Shown here piece by piece: positions 35,401-44,332 of a DNA stretch of 64,000 nt; the stretch's first letter is position 1, and each line of letters begins with the position of its first letter. The notes below the pieces were generated by a model, which was given only the letters and a program-made list of their open reading frames with translations, had not been told where the DNA came from and made no database searches. Source of the stretch: Dacryopinax spathularia. Its lineage: Eukaryota > Basidiomycota > Dacrymycetes > Dacrymycetales > Dacrymycetaceae. The position numbers and the translations under genes are program-made. The stretch covers positions 372,001 through 436,000 of the forward strand of contig JBBPFI010000014.1 in assembly GCA_037974965.1 (NCBI GenBank), in the 5' to 3' direction.

Positions 35401-36220
35401 GGTCCCACGTTGTCCCTTGTGATGGATGCGTGGATTACAACACACACTAGGTCGGCTGGATGCTCGAAGATGCTGAACACACGAGGAACCTTGGCGCGAT
35501 GGGTGATGGCCTTTCTCGCCGAAGAAAAGGCACATCGCTATGATGGCATTGTCAGCAATGATGTGGCTATGACTCCTCTCTTCCTCGTAACATTTCAATC
35601 ATCGGCGGTTTATCAGCCTCGTCATACCGCGCCAACGGGCCAACGAAACGGGAGATGTATGCAAGATCGCGGCGGTGGAAAACTCGTCCGGCCCCGCATT
35701 GCTGACGGACACTGTGATCGGTATTCGGCCGAGGGGAGAGTCCGATTACCAGAGCCAGCAGGCTGCCTGGCTTACAAGGGCCCTGAAGGGGAGATAGGAT
35801 GCGCACGGGCGCTTGTATCTCCTATGCGGGTTCTTTTCCCAAAGGCGTGAACACGAAGAAGGAAGGACAGGCTGATGTTGGTTTGTAAGACACTTTCTGG
35901 GCGCTCATCAGCAAAGGGAGATGGCGGCGGTGCGGCAGCGGCTTCTGGATCAGGGATACTTCGATTGTCTCGGCGGCTGTCGCATTCCTTGATATGGAAC
36001 GTCACATTCCTTAGGAGGATCGAGGTCTGATCCTGGTCGACTGCATGACGCGCCTGTCTCTTCTCTCTTCTTGGCAGCGACTTGCTCGATCGAGAAAGTG
36101 AGATGTATGCGCTTGATCAACATCGTCGTCCTTTCAGTCGGACAACGACGGCGACAAGACCAACATCAGCATACATACAGCCCACAGCATCAATATCCAC
36201 ATCAACATCGACATCAACAG
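32484..36220. other. Long gene-free region between divergent genes
   Basis: About 3.7 kb between the starts of the arrestin gene (minus) and the KEN-box gene (plus). Frames up to 147 codons exist on both strands but none shows family motifs and they overlap one another. It probably holds two large promoters and leaders, or a non-coding transcript. No repeat family stood out. Confidence 0.4.
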
Positions 36221-37564
36221 ATGGTCACGTATAGCGCCGCCGACTCTCCACCAGCAACATGGCACCGAGCAGCAGCATCTCTCTCCCAGCTCGCGACGGC
36301 GCTTCCACTCCCGTTCCAACTGCCAATCCCGGCTGGGCTCAACGTATGGGCAGCGAAGGACGACGTGCCTGATATTGTTCTCATACCGCCGTACGTCCCT
36401 CTCAGACTGGGTACGACATTGGTTGATAAATGCTACCATTTGGGTTGGACAGGACGCCGGAACGACCGATCATCACCGCAAGCCGGGAGGAGAACCGTCG
36501 GTTAACAGAGAGGTTCTTCTCGTTCGTCTCTGCTTTGTATGGTTCTTCCATGTTGCATTCTGACATTTGAGGCAGGAATTCCAGCCCAGCCAAACCGGCA
36601 CAGTCCTCTCCACCCAGCCGAGATCCTGCCAACCTTCTCCCCTTGCCTCACAGCAGACGCAGGCCGAGACGCCAGGAAGCAGAGGATAAGGAGAATGTCT
36701 CTCCCGTCCCGTATCAAGTTCGCAGACCCCGTTCACCTGCAGCTGTTCTTGCGGAGAAGAAGATCAACAGCGAGCCCTTCTGTCCTCTCCGATTGACGCG
36801 GCCTCCGAGTGCGAGCAAGTCCGACAGCCTTCCTCGACAGTATGGATTCCCATTGGCCCTTTTCGAGCGCATATAGCTGACTCTGGATGAACAGCTCGAG
36901 CAACCCGTTTCGGCTTCATCCGCGTGATTCACCTTCCCTAACGCCTTTGACCCGTCGAGCGTCCACTGCTCTCACTCCTAATAGGGGAGGACCTCCTCCA
37001 TCGGAGAAGGACGACGACTGGACAGCGGACTTCCACTTTCCCTCTAAAGAGACTGTCTCGTTGCAAAGACCAGCCCGCCCGCTCACGCCCTTCCGACCGG
37101 ATTCAACTTTAAGGGCTGTACAGCCTCTGGCCCAAGATCATACGCGATCATCATCATTGGCTCTCACGGAGAGGACAAATACCTTCCATCCTTATGCGCG
37201 AGAGGCTAGTCAACCCGCAAAGGGAGTAAGCAAGACACGCAGGGGAGCTGCTCAGAGTGTGGACATCGACCGCCTAAAGAAAATCTGGGACAGCTGGGAC
37301 TGGTCTGACTCATCAACTCGTCCACACCGACAGGCTATACAGCAACAGAGAAGTGCCGGGAGTCCAACAACGGATGGCCGATTGCCCCGGGCTCCTGCGA
37401 GACGAGCATCCATTGCTCCGAAAGAAGAATGGTTCGCCGACTTTTCCACTCCTACGACTTCTGCTGGCGCCGCTCGTTCTGTCGATGACGATGGAGGAGA
37501 TCCGAATTTCGTGATAGGCGAATGGGAGGAAGATGATGATATCTGGGAAGACCTGTCTCTGTAG
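36221..37564 (+). CDS. Unknown Ser/Pro-rich protein with a KEN box and Trp/Asp-rich motifs
   Basis: I do not recognise the family. Four exons splice cleanly: MVTYSAADSPPATW..VLIPP, then TPERPIITASREENRR..FVSAL, then NSSPAKPAQSSPPSR..SLPR, then HSSNPFRLHPRDSPSL to the stop at 37564. The protein is about 390 residues. After a short amphipathic N-terminal part it is disordered and rich in SP/TP sites. It contains DKENVSPVP, a KEN box that is the classical APC/C recognition signal. It also has repeated acidic/aromatic patches: DDWTADFHFP, KIWDSWDWSD, EEWFADFSTP and the C-terminal EWEEDDDIWEDLSL. These suggest a cell-cycle-regulated protein with short linear binding motifs. An upstream in-frame start at 36107 is possible. 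Confidence 0.6.
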
Positions 37565-38380
37565 TCCCCGGCGCCAGTTGTCCCTCCAACCCGAATGTGC
37601 AACCCCGAGGAGAACTGGGGCGTGAGGTCGGGTGATCGGACCGAGCCATGATTAGCGCTGGTCCTGATCGACAGTCAAGAGCGTGCTTGGCGGATGGACG
37701 AGGAAGTTCTAGGCGGGTGAATGACAAGCGCTCGTTGCAGTGTGATGCGGCCGCTCGGTGAGCCGGCATCGATCTCCTTCCGGAAACCATACCATTACAT
37801 AACATGCGGATAACGAACAATCAACAATCAACAATGCTTAACAACCCTCACAGCCCCGCTATCTCCGAGAAAGACGGAGCGCCCGTCCCCCATCCGTCCA
37901 AAAGCAGAATGCGGAACGCTAATCAGAATTCGCAACAAGGCCGCAAAGGCAGAAGCACTCTATCGCATGTGCGGATTACGCTCAGGGGTTATCAGAGCTC
38001 GGCTGCCGAGAGGCAACCGGAGGATGCACATCGCCGGAAAACGGGGCCCGTACGCGATTTGCTGGTCGGTATGAGGACAGCGAGCGCTTATTTTCACGCG
38101 AGAAATTGGCCCGAAAGGGTAAGAGCGCTGGGCTCGTGCTTGTCTGAGCCAGTATTGGCCATTGTTGTTGGTCATTGTTTCTCCCATTCTTCAGGGAGTG
38201 TGGTGTGATGTCACTTGCTTCTGGACGGCCGGTTCTAGGCATGCTGGCTTTGCCTACTGAGTAACACCGCAAGAACGATTCATACATCTGTTCATTGCTG
38301 GCCGCGCAACTATAGCTACAGTAGCTACATTACATGTGCACCAGCAGCATTACACGTCACTCCCGACATTATCCGTGCGC
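37565..38380. other. Convergent intergenic region
   Basis: 816 bp between the stops of the KEN-box gene and the sedolisin gene. No supportable gene; small frames only. Confidence 0.4.
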
Positions 38381-40597
38381 TCAAGGCAGCGCCAAGTAAT
38401 AAGCGACCATCTTGAGGTAATCAGGCGTTCCCAAGCCCGTGACCGGGTCCCAGCCAGGAACAGCATAGAACCCGTCGGTCCCGCAGCCCTGGTTGCTGCC
38501 CATCGTGATATCGTTGAACATGAATGGGTTGGCGTACATGCTCGGGTTGAGGAACCCGACAGGGCCTTTGCCGACAGCGAGGCGGGCGTCGTTGATCAGC
38601 GTGACGATGGAGCCGAAAACGGGGCTGGAGGCGGAGGTGCCGTATACGAGAGCGAACTCGCCGTCGACAGCGATGACTGGAGGAGCGGGTTAGCTCTACA
38701 TACGAAGCACGGAGGGCATGACTTACCGTAGTTGGCACCATTGGCTGCGACATCAGGGAAACCGCGGACGGTGCGCGAGTTGTTGTACTGCGCGGCTGTG
38801 TAGGGAGGCGGGAAGAACTCGTAGTACGCTGCGACGGCCTCTCGCTGGTACGAGGGCATGGGGAACACATTCGAGAATCCACCGCCGGAGTAGATGACGG
38901 TCTCGCAGGCCTCTTCGGGTTGGAAGACGGTCGCGTTCGGGACGATCTGGGTCGCACCGACTGAGGTCACGTACGGGCAAGTACCGGGGAAGGACGGGTT
39001 GAAGACGGTGCCGTTGTAGGAATAGGCACCTGAATGTCGTGTTAGTGGTGCAGATGGGCCAGATATGAGCGGATACGTACCAGTGCTGGTCAAGCACTCG
39101 CCGCCGTTGCCAGCCACACCGTAGTCACCACTGCTGTAGAGGATGGAGACACCCTGCAGGCCGAGCTTAGCATATTCGTTGCACTGCCTTTCTTCGTAGT
39201 ACGGAGTAAGGTCAGCCTCGTTGTAGCCGTAAGAAGTCGAGATGACGTAGGTCGCAGCGTAGCCGCCGCAGTTCTCGGGACCCTCGTATCCTTTGGCAAA
39301 TGATGAGAGATGGTGAAATAGAGCTCGCTGAACACTTACCACCGCCATAAGGATCAGGGTAGTAAGCATCCTGAGTATAGTCGTCGCCGCCCTCGTAGGT
39401 GCAGTAAGAAGCGTCTAGAGCATCCAAGCTGAAGGGCGTCAGTAAGATGAAATAACACCATCATAATATGCAGCGCACAAGTTGTTGAAGGAGGCACCCT
39501 CGACCATGTCACCCGTCTGGTAGAGCGTCGGGTTGAGCGGGTACACCAGAGTCATTGCATATTCCTGCGAAGACGTTTAGAACAAGGATATATGCGCAAT
39601 AAAAGCCACGCACCAGATCAAGGTCACTCTCACCGTTGTAGTCAAAGCCCTCGTATTCGGTCTGGGTGTTGCCACCGTCGATGCTGTCCATCGTGGGACG
39701 GTGACCAACGAGCTGAGGCGCGAACTGGCCGAAGAACATGTCGAGGTCGGTGGGCAGGTAGCTCTGCGGCGTGTACTCGACGATGCCGTAGCTGTTCTTG
39801 GCAACGGCGTACGACTGGTTGACGGGAATATGGTACAGCGCTTGCTAGGAGGATGTCAGAGTGGCGGATAAACCACATGGCAGGCGGCGTACCAGGCAGA
39901 TGGGAAGGATCTCCTCATTACAATATTCCAGCTCCTGAAGGATGGTCTCCGCAGAAAGGGTGGCACCCTGCTTAGGCAGAGAGCCAGAGCCAGGCTTGCC
40001 GACATCGGTGGCAGCGCTACGCTTCCTGGACTGCTTCTCCCTCTTAACACGGGTATCGAAGTGGACGGTCGGGGTGATGAAGTCGATATGCGGCGCTACT
40101 TCCTCCGGGACTGAGTACTGGTTGCAGCCAACATGGGGAGTACCAGTCGAGTCGTGCGTGTAGACGGTGTACTTCGTGTCCAACAGACTCTCCGCCTCAG
40201 CGATGGTGACTCCCGAAACTTCGACCCAGCCAAGCGACTGAGACTGCTTGACACGGGAGCGGGAAATACCCTCGCTTTCGAGCCACTGGAGGACGGCATC
40301 GACCGACTCCTTAGCAGGGGCAAAGAACTCGGCCACTTCCTTGGCCGACCAATGCTTGCCGAAGTTGGGCGAAGAGGGGTCGGAAACGGACATGAGCTCG
40401 TCGTGAGCCTTGTCGATGTTGGACTGGGTCAGCGCAATGCGCAGAGGAAGATGCGCGGCCGGATAAGGCTCGGCGATCGGCTTCCAGGAGGAAGGTACGG
40501 CATCGCGCCTCTCGTGCACTCGGCGGGCACTCGACGAGGGAGCCGGCAAGGCAAGAGCTGCCAGAGGGGCGAGGGCAAGCAGGAATACGGAGCGCAT
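38381..40597 (-). CDS. Secreted sedolisin-type peptidase (family S53, tripeptidyl-peptidase-like)
   Basis: Acid serine-carboxyl peptidase, secreted. Start at 40597 gives a signal peptide (MRSVFLLALAPLAALALPAP). A pro-domain follows (WKPIAEPYPAAHLPLRIALT, SDPSSPNFGKHWSAKEVAEF, GWVEVSGVTIAEAESLL) and ends near a basic KREKQSRKR site. The catalytic ExxxD is in GESDLDLEYAM, split by an intron just after DLD (about 39590-39635). Oxyanion Asp and structural blocks follow: GDYGVAGNGGECL, FNPSFPGTCPYVTSVGATQI, SGGGFSNVFPMPSYQREAV, RGFPDVAANGANY. The nucleophile Ser is in LVYGTSASSPVFGSIVTLIN. The C-terminus has NDITMGSNQGC, GFYAVPGWDPVTGLG and ends at 38381. About six introns. All catalytic residues seem present, so an active secreted enzyme is likely. 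Confidence 0.94.
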
Positions 40598-41907
40598 ATT
40601 GACAGCAAGGGAGTGCGGCGACCGTACCCAAGCTATCTTCCTCTAGGCGGCCTAGATATATGCGCTCGGCCACAGTACTCTTATCGCACATCCTGCTGAA
40701 TTCCTTCATCAACACATGATCGACTTATGGGCAAGATTAATTGACCAGGACGTACCGTATGACATACGAGGGGAGCATACGGAGCGGTTGAGCCGGTTAT
40801 ACCCACCACAAGGTCGGAACTGGCCAAGACAGACCACCACAGGAGGTAAGACTGCATTGTTGGCATGTTTGTCGTACGAGCGGAGGAGACGGCCACTCTC
40901 AGGATAGATGCTGGCGAGGTTGGGAGGCTGATTTGCTGATCATCCAGGCACGAACATAAACGGCCCTGGCGAGAGCTGCACGCTTCTCCCCTATCGTACA
41001 TGCTCTTGAAGGAATGGATGGTCCACTGAGCAGGACGTCAATCAGGATGTCCGGATTCTTCAGCAGACAAGAGTTGCTTACAATGAACCAGAGAGGGAAG
41101 AAGCAGTCTGTACGCGTCATAGCCGCGACGCACAGGAAACCAGCTGGCGGATCTCGACGGGCAGAATCGGTGACAGACGCTGCCAGCGCACCTAATGGCT
41201 CCGCGGCAACCGTGTCGGCACAAGGAAGGAATGAACTTCAGCCAGACCGTTGACCCTTTGACGTATGGCGATTGAGCTGGGATTCAATTTTGTGGCCAAG
41301 GGGTGAGCAGACAGATATCGTGTTCCTTTGTGATCCCTCAGGCTTTGCAGGAAGGTCGATATACGCCGTTCTGCTCATTTGATGCGCAGGCGTTCACCGC
41401 CGCGTCCGAGCGAAGGCACCTTGAGCCTGGCGTACAGATAGCGCTGGGGTAGCAAGCTGACAAGCTGAGTGCATGGTCGAGAGAACAACAGTGCTCGAAG
41501 CGGGAGTGAGCACACAAGAGGTCGGTACTGGATGGTATGCGTAGAAGTTGATCTGATCCAGTGATCGATCGCGCTCTGAGCGCGCCTCACCAGGTCACGT
41601 GAAGCGAGGTTTCAGGGATGGACTGACATCACGCATTCCCTCTTGGAGCCAGCATGCCGCATTATTACTGTTCAGACGACTTTACTTCTGTAAGAGCTAC
41701 AATATCAATCTACTGACCAGTCTAAGTAAGAGGGCCACTTAATAACGCTTGTATCGGTGACTGCATTTGTGTAAATTCTGAACAAGACGGCGCGTGACGT
41801 TCTTCCCTGTGCACATTCCTATCGTCGACCGAGCTGACACCAGATACAGTTCACGCAAGAAACCGTGCTTTTCGTCACCCCATTTTGGCGCACATCCAAT
41901 ATCGAGC
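40598..41907. other. Divergent promoter region between sedolisin and F-box genes
   Basis: About 1.3 kb with no supportable gene. The sedolisin side carries one GCGCATATA copy (read on the minus strand, 40657-40665) about 60 bp before its start codon. Confidence 0.4.
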
Positions 41908-43599
41908 ATGTCCCAACCTTCTCCTTGTAGACAATCCCTAGCCGCCTCACTCCCACCCGAACTCCTCACACAACTCTTCCAATCCCTTTTGCTCATCCTC
42001 TCCTTCCCTTCCTCTCCCGACGAGCCAACACCAACACAACACACCCTCACGCGGCTCCGCTCTCACTCACTCCTCTCCCTCCTCCAAGTCTGCAAGACTT
42101 GGAGGCTCGCGGCCCTTCCGTTGCTGTACGAACATATCCCCCTGCCACTACATGACCCGCTCCAGGGTGGGCGAGTGCTGAGAGCGCTCGAAGAGGGAAG
42201 GAAAGGGGAGATGGTTAAGACGTTGGAGCTGGATGATGTACCCGATTGGGTGAGACGGCAGAGGATGGGAGGAGACGGGTGGGACCTGCCGAGGGGAGTG
42301 GGGTTCGATCGTGATTCGGACTCCCCCTTCTCCCTCGACGATAGCCTAGGCGGGAGGGACGGCGAGGAAGAGAACGAGGATCTCCTGTCCGACGAACCAC
42401 CCGACTCACCCCTCCGCACAGTCCTACACGCCCTCCAACTCTGTCCAAAGCTCCTCACCCTATCCCTGACACTCCGCTCCTACCCTTCCTCCCGCTCCTT
42501 CCGCGCGCTCTGCCTCTCTCTGCAGAAACTAAACCGCCTTGAAACGCTCGAACTCCGATGCACCGGACTAAGCCGCTTCCGACCCCAAGTCGAGCGAGGC
42601 TGCCTCTTCACCCCCTCCCACGTCCGACAACTCGTCCTCCCTCTCAAAACTCTCCGAAACCTCACCATCAAGCCCGTCTCGCACCACGGAACCGGGGACG
42701 ACGTCCACTCCTCCTCTCCATTTCCCACCAGCAGCCGCATCGAGCAGGAATACGCGGAAATCCAACACCCACTCGAACACCTCACCCTCCAAGGGCAGAT
42801 CTACACCATCGACCTCCTCTCCCTCCTCTCCCCCTTCCCCAAGCTCAAAAGCCTGCAACTGCACCTCACGAGAGAAAGCTGCATAACCCACCAAGCGCTA
42901 GCCCGGGTCCTGTGGCGCCTCCGGGGGACAATCGAAGACCTGAGCTTGTTGTGCGTTACGGACAACCTGAGGTTTGCGGACGCTCCGGGGTTCTCGGCGC
43001 CTGCTGCTCTCGGCTGGGAAAATGAGAGGGAGCCTCTCGGTCTACCCGGCTGGGGAAAAGCAAGGGGGAGTGACTTGCCGCTGGAAAGCGTGCTCCCCCA
43101 CCTAACTCACCTCCGGAGTCTGGCACTCAACATCTTTACGCCTCGTTCTCGCTGGCACGCGTGGAACGATTCCTCCGCACCGGCCGAGAGGGGAGACAGT
43201 GTCAGGGAGAGAGAATTCCTCTTCTCCGAAAGGGTGTTCGACTTGTTGCCTGACGGGCTGAGGGTGTTCAAAGCTGATATATGGGGGATCCCGCCCGGGA
43301 GAGTGACGGGTTTTCTTCGTCGAGCGCTCGGCGCGAGTGGTGAACACCTGCCACCCACGGCGGAGAGAAATGATGAGGAGCCGACGAGGCGTTCTCCCAC
43401 CCCGGAGGATGAGCGGGGACCGAGCAAAGGGATTAAGTTGAGTCTTGCGGTCGACACGGGCGTTTGGCGGCCTTCTGGTGCTCAGGAGCCGGGGACGGAA
43501 GAGGCCGAGCTGAGGGAGCTGGTTCTTCGAGCTGGAGGGAGGTATACGTTCATGGAAGGATGGACGAGCGGGCCTGCGACGGTCGATATTGAGCTGTGA
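41908..43599 (+). CDS. F-box protein with leucine-rich C-terminal region
   Basis: Putative substrate receptor of an SCF ubiquitin ligase. The frame has no intron and is open from 41794; I prefer the Met at 41908 (MSQPSPCRQSLAASLPPELL) because it places the F-box at the N-terminus. The F-box-like stretch is LPPELLTQLFQSLL, then after a Ser/Pro linker LLSLLQVCKTWRLAALPLLY. Downstream are irregular leucine-rich segments (LQLCPKLLTLSLTLRSYPS, LNRLETLELRCTGL, LPLKTLRNLTIKP, LHLTRESC), consistent with a degenerate LRR solenoid. The C-terminal part is charged and ends FMEGWTSGPATVDIEL at 43599. Total about 563 residues. Substrate unknown. Intronless structure is unusual among its neighbours. Confidence 0.72.
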   Translation: MSQPSPCRQSLAASLPPELLTQLFQSLLLILSFPSSPDEPTPTQHTLTRLRSHSLLSLLQVCKTWRLAALPLLYEHIPLPLHDPLQGGRVLRALEEGRKGEMVKTLELDDVPDWVRRQRMGGDGWDLPRGVGFDRDSDSPFSLDDSLGGRDGEEENEDLLSDEPPDSPLRTVLHALQLCPKLLTLSLTLRSYPSSRSFRALCLSLQKLNRLETLELRCTGLSRFRPQVERGCLFTPSHVRQLVLPLKTLRNLTIKPVSHHGTGDDVHSSSPFPTSSRIEQEYAEIQHPLEHLTLQGQIYTIDLLSLLSPFPKLKSLQLHLTRESCITHQALARVLWRLRGTIEDLSLLCVTDNLRFADAPGFSAPAALGWENEREPLGLPGWGKARGSDLPLESVLPHLTHLRSLALNIFTPRSRWHAWNDSSAPAERGDSVREREFLFSERVFDLLPDGLRVFKADIWGIPPGRVTGFLRRALGASGEHLPPTAERNDEEPTRRSPTPEDERGPSKGIKLSLAVDTGVWRPSGAQEPGTEEAELRELVLRAGGRYTFMEGWTSGPATVDIEL

Positions 43600-43649
43600 G
43601 GGGACGGCTGGGAGACTGGCGGAGAAGGAGGAGAGCAAAGGAGCAGGGG

Positions 43650-44200
43650 GTAGCCACAAAAAAGGCGCGATTTCCTCGGATACCCTCCGGCGCAGACGAA
43701 ACTCCACGGATGTCCTCGAGTGTCCGAAATTCCTGTAATGCCCTTGTCCTAAGTTGCCGCTCTTATGCTTATGTCTAGACGATAAGCGGACATAAAAAAT
43801 CGATAATCACGAAAGCAGCCCTATCGCCTATATCCTGCAGAGCGCTATTTGTTGCGCGGTCCCGGTCCCATTTCATTAAGACCAAATAAGGAGTAGTTGA
43901 CAAGAGGTTAGGTATAATTTTTGGTGACGCTCACATAACTGCATTAAGAGCATTAAGAAGCAAAGTCCGTTAAGCTACCGTGAAGTAAAAGTGTTTGCAC
44001 GGTATTGAGCCAACTACTTTTATTTAGGGCTTATCATAGTTTTGAGCGCTACTTTTGCCCTGTTCATGTCCACTTATACGTGTAGACGCAAGAGCGGCAT
44101 CTTAACGCGAGGGCATTACAGGAATTTTGGGCACTCGAGGGCATCCGGAGAATTTCGTCTGGGCTGGAAGGCATCCGAGGAAGTCACCCGTAGCAAAAGG
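43650..44200. mobile_element. MITE-like non-autonomous DNA element with long terminal inverted repeats
   Basis: About 550 bp bounded by inverted repeats of about 130 bp: left arm about 43664-43796, right arm about 44063-44190. The arms share blocks such as TTCCTCGGAT, CAGACGAAA, CCTCGAG, AAATTCCTGTAATGCCC and TGCCGCTCTT, with about 80% identity by eye. Most differences are transitions. The centre is AT-rich and encodes nothing recognisable. GTAGC occurs just outside both ends (43650-43654 and 44190-44194) and might be a target duplication, but the ends are not certain. No transposase is in the window. The right end lies about 35 bp from the tRNA-Gln terminator. Confidence 0.75.
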
Positions 44201-44229
44201 TAGAACCAGAGGTGAATTTGTCACGTGAC

Positions 44230-44242
44230 AAAAAGACAAAAA
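44230..44242 (-). terminator. RNA polymerase III terminators of tRNA-Gln
   Basis: Two T5 runs on the minus strand (plus-strand A-runs at 44238-44242 and 44230-44234) begin about 10 nt past the mature 3' end, as expected for Pol III termination. Confidence 0.8.
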
Positions 44243-44252
44243 GAATTGTTCA

Positions 44253-44332
44253 GGTCGATTTGGGATTCGAACCCAAGTTGCTCGGAATCCGAGGATCAGA
44301 ACCGAGAGTGATAACCGCTACACTAATCAACC
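44253..44332 (-). tRNA. tRNA-Gln(CUG): tRNA-Gln (anticodon CUG) with a 9-nt intron
   Basis: 80 nt, 71 nt after splicing, without encoded CCA. Acceptor GGTTGAT pairs with ATCGACC (one G-T pair). A box TAGTGTAGCGG is at 44325-44315, B box GGTTCGAATCC at 44273-44263. The T stem TTGGG/CCCAA encloses TTCGAAT. The anticodon stem CTCGG/CCGAG is perfect once a 9-nt intron (44295-44287) after position 37 is removed, leaving loop TTCTGAT with anticodon CTG (44299-44297). D-arm and anticodon-loop sequence closely resemble, from memory, yeast tRNA-Gln(CUG). The intron contains CTCGG, a copy of the 5' stem strand. Confidence 0.92.
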
